From Leuctra nigra (Eukaryota > Arthropoda > Insecta > Plecoptera > Leuctridae): a stretch of 64,000 bases of DNA. Within the stretch, counting starts at the first letter, position 1, and each line of letters starts with the position of its first letter. Position numbers and translations under genes: made by a program. Shown piece after piece: positions 1 to 11,579 of this stretch. A model generated the notes under the pieces. It made no database searches. It worked only from the letters and a program-made list of their open reading frames with translations, and was not told the origin of the DNA. The stretch is taken from contig OW203768.1 in the NCBI GenBank assembly GCA_934045905.1, forward strand, positions 33,261,060 to 33,325,059, read 5' to 3'.

Positions 1-1975
1 TTAGTGACATTAATGAAGTAATCTCGCTAATACGCTTGCTCGGACAAGTTTTATGATACCGTTCTTTAGAAACATCCAATAGAGAGGCAATTAATTAAAC
101 AAAAACAGGGAGATTCTCGGAGAACTGGGAGTATGATAAATCAATTATTGACATTGTTGACATTGTTACTTTGACTTCATAGAATTATGTTTTTGAAATA
201 AGTAAATCATCATGAGTTTATAAGGTCGTAGAGGTGAGTCTGGAACTTAGAAGTCCGATTTTGAATTGCGTATCTTTGGAATCATGTCAATTAGCATATC
301 AGTTATAAATTGGCTGGAGTTCACAAATACAGTTATACTGAAGTGTTATTTTTCAAAACTCAAGAATCGTTGAATTTGACCCCGTGTGTCTAACTTATGA
401 TGAACAGAAATATAGAAGTCAGATGGTTCAACCACACACTGGACGACCGATATTATAATAAAAAAATAATAGTTGGCACAATATTTTCCCTAGTACATTA
501 TAGATAATTAACAAAAATGGATTTAAATTTTGCGGTCGAGCAGAATTTCAAAAGAGACCAATTGTATTTCACACACGTCGAAGTCATTACCCTGCGCAAA
601 AAAACTAATTTACTATTCATCACGACATCAATATAATAACATAGAACCTGTAAAATACCCATCTTCCATCTGTATCCATAACAACAAAGAAAATCTAAAC
701 ATAACAGATGAAAAGTAAAAGCACCGTAATTGCCCCTCGAAATATATTCGAAACACCTAATTAAATAAAGGTGCCTATAATTAACCTAGTCGTAACAATG
801 AAACACATATAGGTTAAACATATTCCACTCTACTTATAACTTATTATGTCATTTTGTTAGTTGATCTAGGCTCCAACTGTACCAACAAAGTCAGGAAAAT
901 TTAGATTCAATTTAGGTCATTACGTATGAAAGTAAAAACCCACTGGTGTTTCGTATTTGTTAATACAACAAATTAAATGTTGGTCTTTTAATTGAAACTA
1001 TAGAGGCAATTAAAACATCTGTTAATTAATTGTTTCCAGGAATATCACGGTGTAAAGAGTTGAATGTATGTAATAGAAGAAGGAAAAAGCTTGATTTATG
1101 GTTGCTCTGTTCGCCGACAGAGGGTTTTAATCATGTTATGGTAATTAGGACGAGATTATACTCTGTGAATTATTATTATCTAGGATCAATTTCTTTGATT
1201 CGAATGAAATGACAACTTAATTCTACGATATTAACATAATATTCTTTTCAGATAAATAGTTGTGCATTTTGTAAGTGATGCATGAAATTGTGGTGCTTTT
1301 TTGCTGAATTTAATCTACATATATGTATGTATTTTGCAAAAATGTGATGTTTTTCCCCAGTTTGTCCGGATTATTTTGTGTATGAAAAAGAGGATTTATT
1401 TTTATGAGGGAAAATGTTCCAGGTTTATGCTTGGTGGTGATGACGTATTTTGTTATAAGGCCCTTCTCTTTCATACCTCCAAATGTAATAAAAATGTAAT
1501 GAAACCATTATTAAAACATTTTCACATAAGCTCTTCTAAATTGATGTAGGAATATGCCTACCAATTTGAAGGTATGAACATTTTTTATGAGTTACTTTGA
1601 AAATCTAGACTTGCAGAACTGGCATTTTACGTAACATTTGGTTAACATTATACATTATTATGAAAGTGTTGGTGAACTTGAATATGAAGGGTATAAGGGA
1701 ACAATGAAACAGTCACTTTTATTCAATTCTATGATAAAAGCATCTAAAAAGTAAAATGTACTTTGCTTATATATTGAGAGGCCCAGTTTAAATATTCTAA
1801 TTAATTGTATCAATAATGTCTTACGAATCTAGAGCATATTCTGAAAACTCATATTATTAACCACTACCCTTTTGGATTAAATTCAACTGTTTCAATCATT
1901 TAGATGTATCTGATTGGCTATGCAGGCAATCTAATGTACGTGGTAATACAGGACCAAATAGTCGTAAGTTCATGG
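1..1975. other. AT-rich DNA, no gene seen
   Basis: Reading frames here are short and carry no splice or domain support. The phrase GTTTTATGATACCG near 49-62 recurs near 2573-2586, a hint of an old dispersed repeat. Confidence 0.5.
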
Positions 1976-1977
1976 AG

Positions 1978-2160
1978 AAAGTTGGCTCAGGCAAATGCTC
2001 CGGACTTTTATTCCAAAGGTCCGGGTTTGATCGCTGACTTTAGTCTGATTCATGCTGCCAAGGAGGCCTCCTACATCCTTCATCATCATCATCATCATCA
2101 TCTCCCTATCATCATCATAAGCATTCATCGGTCGCCACTAGCCTACCTTCAGAAATGTAT
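1978..2160 (+). mobile_element. Decayed tRNA-headed SINE, copy 1
   Basis: The tRNA-like head keeps an A-box remnant (GTTGGCTCAGGCAA) and a B-box (GGGTTTGATCG). An ATCATC-rich run and the CGTCGCCATTAGCCT-like tail of the family best seen at 7857-8139 follow. A reading frame of 108 codons here is accidental. Confidence 0.6.
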
Positions 2161-2239
2161 TTCCACTAAAATAACAATAATCATTAAACCAAACAGTTCC
2201 ATCTGTCAAACCATCGAAAAGATACAATAAAAAGCATTG

Positions 2240-3400
2240 GTCCTAAGAGGACACTTCCTGGTCCGAGATCGTCTTTGATCTTCGGACACTTTTACGAGGG
2301 GCGCGTGTGCACCTTAAGAATCACAGCAGATGCTGCAATCTTCTTCCCAGCGCACGCTCTCGATCCAAAGACGTGTTATTCTTGTTGGAAATATATGCAC
2401 CGAACCCACCCTCCTTCTTGCGTCTTCCATTGAATCGCTCTGCACATGCTCTATTGTATGAACGGCACTGGAGGGAAACGAGAAGGGCTCGCTTTCCTTT
2501 CTTATCTTTTCATTCTCTCTCGTACTTCATCAAGAATCTCTTCTTATGTCTTCACCTAACATGTTCAGACTGGTTTTATGATACCGCATGGATAGTTTTA
2601 GCGGTCGCAAAGAGCACTTGGTAAAAGAGAACTTGGTGAATTCATGAGCTCTTGTAATGTGGAATGGAATTGTTGTCATCAATTGTACCGCTTTCGAAAT
2701 AATTTTTCGAAGTTCTTTTTGGTTAAACTGGATAATCTATCTTGGTATAGCCAAGTTTATTTTATGTGACTGTTTCAATGTTTTCGCGTCTGATGCAATT
2801 GTAAGTTTTCTTCCTGTCCTTACAAAACAGTTTCTTCTTTCATGCAGTCAAATGTCGACTTATATGTCGACTTATTCTATGACTTATCGTCGTAAGTGAG
2901 CTTGGCAAAGTAAGTTTGTGAGACTCCAATAGCGTATTCCGCGGGAGGGGGGGGGGGAGGGGGGGGGGGTCCCGAAATCAGACCTTTTTCATCTAAAAAA
3001 AAATGGAATTAGAATTAATGGAATTTTATATATATTTTATATATTTATTTATATGCAATTTTATATGATTTAAATAACAAATTGAAACAAATAATTATTG
3101 AAATTTCTCGAAAATTAACTATCAGAATATGATTATTTAGCGTACCCCTGCGTAATTTAATTAGTTCAATTAATTATAATAAATGATAAATTAATTATTT
3201 ATCGTTCTTTTCAAATAATTCTAGTAAATTATTTTAATTATTGTTACTTTGTTGGGTTAAGCAAAGGATTGAGGAATTGATTAAATGTCTTCAGAACCAA
3301 TTTAACAACACAAACAAGACACATTTTCAATTATAACTATTTTTAATAATCATATTAAACAAAATTAAATAATTGTAATAACTAAAATAAGGCGGGTTTA
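2240..3400. other. Non-coding stretch with poly-G tract
   Basis: About 2290-2620 is less AT-rich, but its open frame (105 codons) resembles no protein. An interrupted poly-G run lies at about 2945-2970. From 3000 to 3400 the DNA is extremely AT-rich and probably lies 3' of the repeat-protein gene. Confidence 0.45.
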
Positions 3401-3497
3401 CATAGATTTGAACTATACAGTATCAAACGTAGAGTACCAAAAGTTTTTGGTGCTCACGCAGTGCATAAATAAAATCATGTATAATTTAGTATCCTCC

Positions 3498-6400
3498 CTA
3501 AGAAGGTCTCTTGATACACTTCCTCTCCTTCTCTTTGTATCTCCTCTTCTTGCACCTACACCTCTTCTGCTCCTCATTGCCTCTGGTCAGCGAAACACTG
3601 ACCTTCTCGCTCCCCGATGGTCGGTCCTTGTCCTGCCTGTACAAGGTCACCACCTGCTCATCGTCATGACCTGCAGGAGGTGGACCGTCCTCCTTCTTCA
3701 CCGAGATCTTCACCACGATGTCGTTGTCGCGTGGTGGACAGGAGGTCGTACTCGTGGCTGCCTCGTCATATGCAGGACCGTGTGCAGGACCGTGTGCAGG
3801 ACCGTATGCAGGACCGTATGCAGGACTGTGTGCAGGACTGTGTGCAGGACTGTGTGCTGGGGTAATGATGTCATAAGGAGGTGTGCTGGACGTAGAACCA
3901 TATGATGGTGTCCCGTTGTATTGATGGTAGTTGCTGGCTGGAGGTTGACCTTGATACGGCTGTTCTTGGGCAGGTGGGTAGCTTGGCTGTTCAGGCTGTT
4001 GATAAGTAAGTTGTGATGGTGGCTGTTGGTACGCAGGTTCATGTGCAGGCTGTTGATACGCAGGCTCATGTGCAGGCTGTTGATAAATAGGCTGCGCAGG
4101 CTGTTGGTACGCAGGCTCATGTGCAGGCTGTTGGTACGCAGGTTCATGTGCAGGCTGTTGGTAAGCAGACTGTGCAGGCTGTTGGTACGCAAGCTCTTGT
4201 GCAGGCGTTTGATAATGAGGCTCATGTGCAGGCTGTTGGTACGCAGGCTCATGTGCAGGCTGTTGATAATGAGGCTCATGTGCAGGCTGTTGGTACGCAG
4301 GCTCATGTGCAGGCTGTTGATAAATAGGCTCATGTGCAGGCTGTTGATAAGTAAGTTGTGATGGTGGCTGTTGATACGCAGGTTGTTGGTACGCAGGCTC
4401 ATGTGAAGGCTGTTGATAATGAGGCTGTGCAGGCTGTTCATACGCAGGCTCATGTGCAGGCTGTTGATAAGCAGGCTGTGCAGGCTTTTGACAAGTAGGT
4501 TGTGCAGGCTGTTGATAAGCAGGCTGTGCAGGCTGTTGATAAGCAGGCCCATGTGCAGGCTTTTGGTACGCAGGCTGTGCAGGCTTTTGACAAGTAGGTT
4601 GAGCAGGCTGTTGATACGCAGGCTCATGTCCAGGCTGTTGATACGCAGGCTCATGTGCAGGCTTTTGGTACGCAGGCTGTGCAGGCTTTTGACAAGTAGG
4701 TTGAGCAGGCTGTTGATACGCAGGCTCATGTCCAGGCTGTTGATACGCAGGCTCATGTCCAGGCTGTTGATACGCAGGCTCATGTGCAGGCTGTTGATAC
4801 GCAAGCTCATGTGCAGGCTGTTGATACGCAGGCTCATGTGCAGGCTGTTGATACGCAGGCTCATGTGCAGGCTGTTGATAAGCAGGCTGTGCAGGCTGTT
4901 GATAAGCAGGCTCATGTGCAGGCTTTTGGTACGCAGGCTGTGCAGGCTTTTGACAAGTAGGTTGAGCAGGCTGTTGATACGCAGGCTCATGTGCAGGCTG
5001 TTGATACGCAGGCTCATGTGCAGGCTGTTGATACGCAGGCTCATGTGCAGGCTGTTGGTACGCAGAATCATGTGCAGGCTGTTGATAAGCAGGCTGTTGG
5101 TACGCAGGTTGTGCAGGCTGTTTGTACGCAGGTTGTGCAGGCTGTTTGTACGCAGGCTGTGCAGGCTGTTCCGGTTGTTGATAAGCCGTCGAATAATATG
5201 AGTCATCTGCTGCATCCATCTGGTACAGCGGCTTGTTCTCTTGTGGCTGCTCTGTCGGCTGTTGCTGTTGATATGACGGCTGTTGTAGATAAGCAGCCAT
5301 TTCGTCCACGTAGCTCGGCTGTTGATACTGCGACGTCGGCGGATCGACGGCGTCCTGCTTGGCTGCGTTGGCTTTCACGTAGACCACCACTTTGCTGCAC
5401 TCTTGTCCCACGTACTGGTCGACGTCCTCCGCGTCCCGACGTCTCCGCCTCCTGTACGCGTCCTCCTCGTCGTCGCCCTCGTCCTCCTCGACGTAATCGT
5501 ACTCCTCGGCGGGAGGATGTTCAACTTCTTCGTGCCCTGAGCCACCCTCTTCTCCATCTGTCTCCATCTCCTCTGCATGCTCTTCTTCGGGTTCTTCGTT
5601 CTCTTCTTCTTCGTGATATCCGGCACCATCTTGGTCATCTTCTTCATTCGCCTCTTCTTCACCTGTCCACTCATCCCCCCATTGGTCGGTGACGTGGACC
5701 CCTTCATCATCCTCCTCCGTGTCCTCCGTTTCACTCGCATTGCTGTTCTGATCGTGGACGGCGTCCTCGATCTCTTCCCCCACCGCTTGACGGGCTTCAC
5801 GTCGCAGAGGGTCGACGGCGTCCTCGAAGACGTCGGCGCCGAATGTGAACAGGAGTTGATAGTCGTCGTGCAGCGAGGCGGATCGCTGGAGACGTCGCTT
5901 GATCGATTTCGACTGAAACATTTGGGACAACATTTTGAAATTGATTTTAAATACAATATTAAAAACTATCAAATATACTCTCCTAGAAAAAATAAATCTT
6001 CAGCAATGAAAGGAGAAATATCAAGACATGGTTGGAGAAAAATTCACTGAGCAAATTCAAAATTATTGAATATCGAGTTCATAATTCTCATAGAAAAAAA
6101 ATATGCCTGGCACATAAATTTCTATCAAATCGGCAACTTCTGTCGGTTTACACAGCACCAAGTTTTAGTGCTGAATGTTGATTTTTCTATTTTTCCTCTC
6201 AGTTTCTTGGTTTTGATTATTTTGCTTTCCGACTTTAATAAACTATTTTGTCTCGCGTTCTTGGTGTTTCGTGACATCTGAAAAAAATGACTAATTGAAT
6301 GAAGAATTCAGAATGTCATGCAGAATGTCCAGTTCTGTACATATCTTCGATGTCCAAAAGACGCAAATCAATAACGTTGTAGCAGGTTACAACTTTGCGT

Positions 6401-7413
6401 ATAGGTATCGAGGATAAAATTCATACTCTGAGATTCTTTAAAACTGCCTTTTTGGCTCAACTGTATAGCATTTTGAGTTCTCGGAACCCCATAATTAATT
6501 GTGCAAAACTGGATTTTTCGGCGTTTTCATGTAAATATTGAAATATAAATTTGTTTATCTGATTTTAATTAAGGTGATACAAGCGCTCGGCCGTTTTAGA
6601 CAATTCAGAGAGATAAATTGTTTCATAAGTGGGTGTATCTTTGATAGGATGTTCACATGATCAGTCTGATTGTATATTAGTAGCACTTTTCATTTTTGCT
6701 TCTTGCATTGTGAATTAGACGCCGGTTATTCAACAAAACCGCGCAAAACGATGAAATTTCCGATACGATTGGAGACCATACCCGTGGACTAATTGATCTC
6801 AAATTTTAATCATGATTATATAAAAGACAAACTTAGGGTTATCACTTGGCACGTTTAAAAAAAATCATACGGCACCCATTGAGGCAAGAAATATAAAAAA
6901 ATTCACCAAAAATCAATTAATTATTACTAATTAACGAAGCAAAAAATTAAAAATTTACCAAGTAAAATGTAAAATGTAAAATGTAACCCTAAGTTTGTAT
7001 TTTATCTAATCATGGTTCGAATTTCAAATAATTTCGTCAACCCATTTTGTCTCCAATCGTATCCAAACAAATGCCTGCAAAACGCGGCAAAATATCTCGG
7101 GTTTCTCACTGATGATTTTCCAGCAACGAGCGTACCGTACGTACTTTCAGTGTCAACGACAATCCTCATTTCATTTTTGTTTAGAGGCGTAATTTACTAA
7201 AAGCATATTTATGTTTTTTTAACTTTTTCCATTATAAAATGTTGACAAAATGTCAAAGGTCAGCTGAAAATATAATTTAAAATTAAAAAGAACGCTGCGA
7301 CAAAGATATCATGTGACATTACAATTAATATTTGTTAATTTAATAAAACTTACCTCAATGGAAGGGAACAGAAGTAGCCCAATGGCCAGACTTGTGAAGA
7401 AAATGAGATTCAT
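3498..7413 (-). CDS. Secreted acidic/Tyr-Gln-Pro-His repeat protein, two exons
   Basis: Coding sequence is complement(join 3498..5912, 7354..7413), about 824 residues. Exon 1 encodes a signal peptide (MNLIFFTS, then a Leu-rich core) and ends GAG|GTAAGT. Exon 2 starts after TTTCAG at 5913-5914, and both borders are phase 0. Residues 21-173 are Asp/Glu-rich. Six arginines (174-179) could be a furin-type cleavage site. From about 263 to 690 runs an array of 8-9-residue units such as AYQQPAHEP and AQPAYQQP, with occasional TCQKP variants. Four-residue PAHS/PAYG/PAHG units follow (about 704-740), then a basic tail with Cys 805, 807 and 819. The stop is TAG at 3498-3500. A possible ATTAAA lies at 3342-3347 and an AATAAA at 3044-3049. 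The composition suggests an extracellular structural or crosslinkable protein (cuticle, eggshell, salivary sheath or cement), but I recognise no family. The gene model is secure; the function is inferred. Confidence 0.8.
3775..5185 (-). repeat. In-frame 24/27-bp coding minisatellite
   Basis: This is the DNA behind the AYQQPAHEP-type repeats. On the plus strand it reads as iterated CAGGCTCATGTGCAGGCTGT blocks alternating with a shorter GCAGGCTGTGCAGG form. The smaller PAHS/PAYG array (about 3766-3860) has a 12-bp period. Unit lengths are multiples of three, so copy-number change keeps the frame. The low stop-codon density also opens long frames on the other strand, which are artefacts. Confidence 0.85.
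5913..7353 (-). other. Intron 1 of the repeat-protein gene
   Basis: The donor GTAAGT is at 7353-7348 and the acceptor TTTCAG ends at 5913, giving 1441 bases. More than a third of the intron is a foldback transposon copy (about 6571-7140). The remainder is AT-rich with no other coding potential. Plus-strand reading frames at 5577-6281 are shadows or chance. Confidence 0.7.
6571..7140. mobile_element. Foldback element FB1, copy 1 (inside intron)
   Basis: The two halves are inverted copies centred near 6890. Landmarks are CCGATACGATTGGAGACCA at left, its reverse complement TGTCTCCAATCGTATCC at right, and CTTAGGGTTATCACTT opposite GTAACCCTAAGTTTGT. Ends resemble AAGGTGATAC. It has no coding capacity, so it depended on an enzyme supplied elsewhere. 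Confidence 0.7.
7354..7413 (-). CDS. Signal-peptide exon (exon 1) of the repeat-protein gene
   Basis: ATG at 7411-7413 opens 20 codons: a short polar start, a hydrophobic Leu/Ile/Phe core, then Pro-Ser-Ile-Glu. The exon stops at a consensus GAG|GTAAGT donor. A lone signal-peptide exon before a long exon is a common layout in insect secreted and cuticle genes. I chose this start because it is the only ATG just downstream of the TATA box that gives a signal peptide and a matching phase. Confidence 0.8.
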
Positions 7414-7454
7414 TTTCGTCGCTTGTTGCGGACCTCCGCTAAACTGTCTAATTG

Positions 7455-7495
7455 TCAACTAAATCACAAATAATGATTAAGACGTACTTATATAA
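7455..7495 (-). promoter_or_regulatory. TATA-type core promoter of the repeat-protein gene
   Basis: On the minus strand TATATAAG occupies 7494-7487. An initiator-like TTTAGTT follows about 30 bases downstream (7463-7457). That predicts a 5' UTR of roughly 45 bases before the ATG at 7413. The spacing fits a TATA/Inr promoter, typical of strongly and stage-specifically expressed secreted proteins. Confidence 0.55.
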
Positions 7496-7499
7496 AAAA

Positions 7500-7855
7500 A
7501 TGTCACCTTGAATAAAGCAACGTTAAAACATAGTTGTTTATTAAAAACTAGTAAACAATGAGGTCGTTCACTGTCATTCACCTTATTGTCATTATACTTT
7601 AGAACTTGACTCATTGTTTGGCTTATAGATTTTACGTTATAATTATTATTATAATATGTTATATGTAAAATTATTATTTTGCATTTTGAAATTCAACCGT
7701 TAAATCAAATTCAAAAACTTGAATAGAATGCTCAATATTATGCAAGATCAATAGCTTTACTTGAAGAACAGGAGTAAAAACAACATTTTCGAAGATTTTG
7801 GTTAAAACATGCTTTTATTCATTTTCTAAATCAGTCTATGATTTTGTATCACGGA
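7500..7855. other. AT-rich upstream region of the repeat-protein gene
   Basis: This lies directly upstream of the TATA box. I see no clear transcription-factor cluster or other gene, only AT-rich sequence. Confidence 0.35.
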
Positions 7856-7856
7856 A

Positions 7857-8139
7857 CAGGTATGGCTTAGTGGTAACGCTCTGAACTTGTATTCCAGAGG
7901 CCCGGGTTTGATTCCCGTGGCCGTCCTTCCTGCTGACTGGGTTTTTTTTCGTGGTATTCCCTCAGTCGACAGGCAAATGTTGGGAAGGTACCCTACTAAT
8001 AGGCCACGACCGCCTCCTTCCCACCTTCCATCCTTACCTACTCTGCACCATCATCTCCCAATCATCATCATCATAATCATTCATCCGTCGCCATTAGCCT
8101 CGCTGCAGAACAGTGCGACGTTAAACCTCAATTAAAAAG
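7857..8139 (+). mobile_element. tRNA-derived SINE, best copy of the family
   Basis: The head holds an A-box (TGGCTTAGTGG) and a B-box (GGGTTTGATTCCC) around a foldable anticodon-like arm. The body contains TCCCTCAGTCGACAGGCAAA, GGCCACGACCGCCTCCTTCC and ATCATC repeats. The tail is GCAGAACAGTGCGACGTTAAA. Other copies in this window show the same order of blocks, which defines the family. Transcription would have been by RNA polymerase III and spread by a partner LINE, as is known for SINEs. Confidence 0.8.
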
Positions 8140-8660
8140 GAAGATGTTGTATCATATGCCTGGTTGATGACCTGGTAATTGTATACTCGTATGTGTAGAA
8201 GGTTTTATCATTTCACAAAGAATCGACAGAAAATTTGCAGCTGTTGCAGATTCCTTGCGACTATGTGTCGCAAAATGCATTCAAACAGCTGGCATTTCCT
8301 TTCTGCGCAATAATATTATTGTCTCGCATTACACATACAGTGCAGGTAGCGCAATGTAAACATTAAGACGAATATCACCACAAGAAATGTAATTACATTA
8401 GTTTATCACCTTTTATAGAGAATTATTATTGCTCAAGGTAAAGAGATAACCGAAATAAAACTTAAATAATGGAGACTTTAGCCTTCGAAGTTATAAAACA
8501 ATGCTACTTTGAAGTGTATTATGTAAATAGTTTACTTTGGCAAATTTGTAAATAAGTGTGCAAATTATTTAAGCACTTACATTTTTTATTTTTTTAATTG
8601 TTGAAAAAAAATTATCGGACCGTATAGTTATTAATCATGATTGTAGTAATGCATTGTTAT
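8140..8660. other. AT-rich spacer
   Basis: No gene, repeat or regulatory motif that I can support. Confidence 0.4.
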
Positions 8661-8663
8661 CAA

Positions 8664-8880
8664 TGTTAAACTAGGGCTAATGGAGACGAATGAACGATTA
8701 TGATGATGTTAGTGAAATGATTATGAAGAATAGCTGTGGATGGAAGGTGGGAAAATAGGCAATTATTCCTGCAGTTTCACTCTTGACTGAGGAAAACCAC
8801 TCAAATACCTCAGTCAGGAAGGAACGACAAAATCGAACCCCGCTTAAGTTCTGGAGTGCAAGCCCAGAGCCAACTCACTT
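8664..8880 (-). mobile_element. SINE copy, minus strand
   Basis: Reverse orientation relative to 7857-8139: tail-like GGCTAATGGAGACGAATGAA first, then GATGATG, TGACTGAGGAAAACC and a head remnant with CGAACCCCGC (B-box complement). It is well decayed. Confidence 0.55.
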
Positions 8881-8900
8881 GTACGGTGTTTTAAAACCTT

Positions 8901-9425
8901 CAGAGGTAGAAGGACCGATGTCCATTTTCTCAATTTTGCGTTCCACCTTTTGGAATCTCGATCAATGGGCTTCCACGCTGCCATTTGCTCTCACTACGGA
9001 TTGTCACTACAATTGTCCTTTTTCCCTACCACGCATGTCTGTACAAAATTACAGATAGATGACAGCTCACTTTAAACTTCTAGTATTTGAAATATAATGC
9101 CAAGCTGTTTGTTCGGAGTGAAGGTAATTGTTTTAAAATTTAATATACTACTTAAATGTATAGAAATAGTTTCAATGACTTACTTTTTATACTAGAATAT
9201 CACTTTATGTTAAACATCTTCTTTTGTTTTCAATTCAGAAAAATCTAGCAAATGTCAACAACATTTGATCTGTTGCCATAGCAAAGGGGTACAATCGCAC
9301 CTAGCTCCCTCTATTCTAAGCTTGAAGTGTGGAGCCCCATTGCAATTTGATTGATGTCAACAAATACAGTAAATTGAAGTATTCTCTTACACAATGACCC
9401 ATGTCACCATTACAAATAGTTATGA
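8901..9425. mobile_element. MITE-A fragments, broken copies
   Basis: CAGAGGTAGAAGGACCGATGT at 8901 and onward matches the left end of MITE-A (see 24225-24445) for about 100 bases. A second fragment at about 9330-9425 matches its interior (GAAGTATTCTCTTACACAAT and the CACCATTACAAAT phrase). Foldback FB1 copy 2 begins just beyond, so this is a stack of insertions. Confidence 0.5.
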
Positions 9426-9442
9426 TTAGATACCACAGAAGT

Positions 9443-9980
9443 AAGGTGATACTAGCGCTCTGCCGTTTTAGAAAATTGAGAGAGAAAAATTGTTTCATAA
9501 GTGGGAGTAACTTTTACAGGATGTTCACATGATCAGTCTGATTGTATTGTATATTAATAGCACTTTTTCTTTTTTGCTTCTCTCATTGTTAATTAGGCGC
9601 CGGCTATTCAATAAAACCGCTCAAAACTATGAAATTTCCGATACGATTGGAGACCAAACCCGTCAACCAATTGATCTCAAATTTTATTCATGATTAGATA
9701 AAGACGAACTTAGGGTTATCACTTCGCACATTTTTTAAATTAAATTTCATACGGCACCCAGCGAGACAAGAAAATAGACAATATTTCAACAAAAATCAAC
9801 TAATTATTACTAATTCACAAAGCAAAAAATTAAAAATGTACTGAGTGATAACCCTAAGTTTGTCTTTTATCTAATCACAATTAAAATTTCAGATCGTTTC
9901 GTAAACCCATTTTGTCTCCAATCGTATCCAAAAAAAGTACATCCAACAAGCGACAAAATCTTTCGCGCTTGCAGCACCTT
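9443..9980. mobile_element. Foldback element FB1, copy 2
   Basis: It starts AAGGTG and ends CACCTT, is about 538 bp long and folds on itself around 9785. Colinear with copy 1 at 6571-7140 with scattered substitutions and small indels. It has no open frame of its own. Confidence 0.7.
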
Positions 9981-9984
9981 TAAT

Positions 9985-10865
9985 CATTGACATGGACAAG
10001 AGCCTTCTAAATGAGGTACAGAATTTGACCATCTTATTCCCTGCCGAAATGTTGATGTGAAATCTCCCCATGATGAGGAGATGAGTGTGAAATGATTGGT
10101 TTTCATCCTCAACATCCGGTTCTGTCTTCATCATCATCAACAAGTAGACCTGTGGGGTTGAATGTTGCTATCATTACTCATCCAACACTGCAATACCCTC
10201 CCAGTCCTTCGCAAGTTATTTATTACAGAGGCAGTCCCGAGTGCACAAGTATAATGATTACGAAATATAATTATGATTACCTATGTGGTTAGTGTTTTCA
10301 ATTTGGGCGCTGGATCAGGGATTAGTTTTACCGTTTGTATTTTGATTTTTGAATGTTTGAAAATTATTTTTTGTAGTTACATTGATTCTTCATAGCTTTC
10401 TTGTCGGTATGCTATTTGTTGCAAGTGATAGTTTAAAAGCACAGAATTTTTTAAATATAGAGTTTATTTGTTATTATTATTATTTATTTAACAGCAACAG
10501 AGATTCCACTTGTGATATGATCATTTTTGGACATCACTGAAGCTTCAGAAATGTGAGAAGATCAAGTTGGAGACAGAATGCACATTTGTGTGCAAGAGTT
10601 TTGTGTTTGTATGACATCCATGTGAGTGGTGCAGAAGGGGACACAGTGTGACAATGGGGGGGGGGGGGGGGGGACTAGAGTCACAAGGGACGGCATTTTA
10701 CTTTCATTTGATAGGTCAGGACCTCAAATATCTCTTACTTACACCGAAAACAAATAATTTTTGATAAATTGAAAAATTGATAAATTTTGCAGTCAGACAA
10801 ATCCTATTTGGGGGGGGGGGGGGGGGTGAAGTAGTGTGACAAGAGGGATCTGGGGGAGTCAAAAT
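9985..10865. other. Non-coding stretch with poly-G tracts
   Basis: Two long G runs lie near 10656-10673 and 10809-10826. The remainder is AT-rich and holds no gene I can support. Confidence 0.4.
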
Positions 10866-10867
10866 CC

Positions 10868-11045
10868 TGGAGAACCTTCCTGACTGAGTATTCTTTTATT
10901 GGTTTCTCTCAGATGTTAGGAAAATGATGTCAAATTTCCTTAATAGTAGTCCACGACCGCCTCGACCATTCTTCATCATCGTCTCCCAATCATCATCAAA
11001 ATCATTCATCTGTCGTCATTATAGGCTGGCTCGACTTTATACAAC
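10868..11045 (+). mobile_element. Decayed SINE copy
   Basis: Family body blocks appear in order: CTTCCTGACTGAGTATTC, CCACGACCGCCTCGACC, CTCCCAATCATCATC and ATTCATCTGTCGTCATTA. The tRNA-like head is mostly lost. Confidence 0.55.
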
Positions 11046-11344
11046 ACTTATTAAGAGTTGAGTATCAAACCTATAATTATTTTGACCGACCCTTTTCATT
11101 AAAATATAACTGAGCATTTGTTTGAAAACTTTATCTTTATCCACCCTGCATGAATGCTAAAAGATAATGCTGCTGAATGTGTTATAATGTCGTGTTCGAA
11201 TGTTCTGTTTGAATAACTCTGATCTAGATGTGTGTGTGAGATCAACATCAACACCCCCATGCGCGCGCACCCGCCGCGTTTCAATCACACATCTTCACGG
11301 CGCATGCGCACACCTGTCGGTCACGTGGTCATCTCTTTAGCATG

Positions 11345-11575
11345 CACTGGTCTGCAACTGCTCAGTGGTCGCGGCATATTGCTAGGGCACCGTCCCAGCA
11401 TTTGCCTATCGACTGAGGGAAACCGCGGGAGTCGAACCTGGATTGCAAGTCTGGAGCATTACTGTTCCATACTCATAAGCAATGAGAGCTTCCGTCCTAC
11501 CGTTTATTACAGATATTTTCCATCATCATCTTCCTATCATCATAGTTGTGGAACAGTGCAACGTTAAAACACCTT
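11345..11575. mobile_element. Rearranged SINE: minus-strand head plus plus-strand tail
   Basis: 11380-11475 is a reversed SINE head and upper body (GCATTTGCCTATCGACTGAG, then GGGAGTCGAACCTGG). 11520-11572 is a forward tail (CCTATCATCATAG, GAACAGTGCAACGTTAAAA). The opposite orientations mean two insertions or an inversion. Confidence 0.6.
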
Positions 11576-11579
11576 CTAA

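Noticed and set aside
3710..5215. Long open frames on both strands across the repeat array (for example 501 codons rich in NSLHMSLR, 262 codons rich in RRLMCRLL)
   Set aside because: They are shadows of the in-frame coding minisatellite; only the 3498-5912 minus frame has a signal-peptide exon and sensible flanking sequence.
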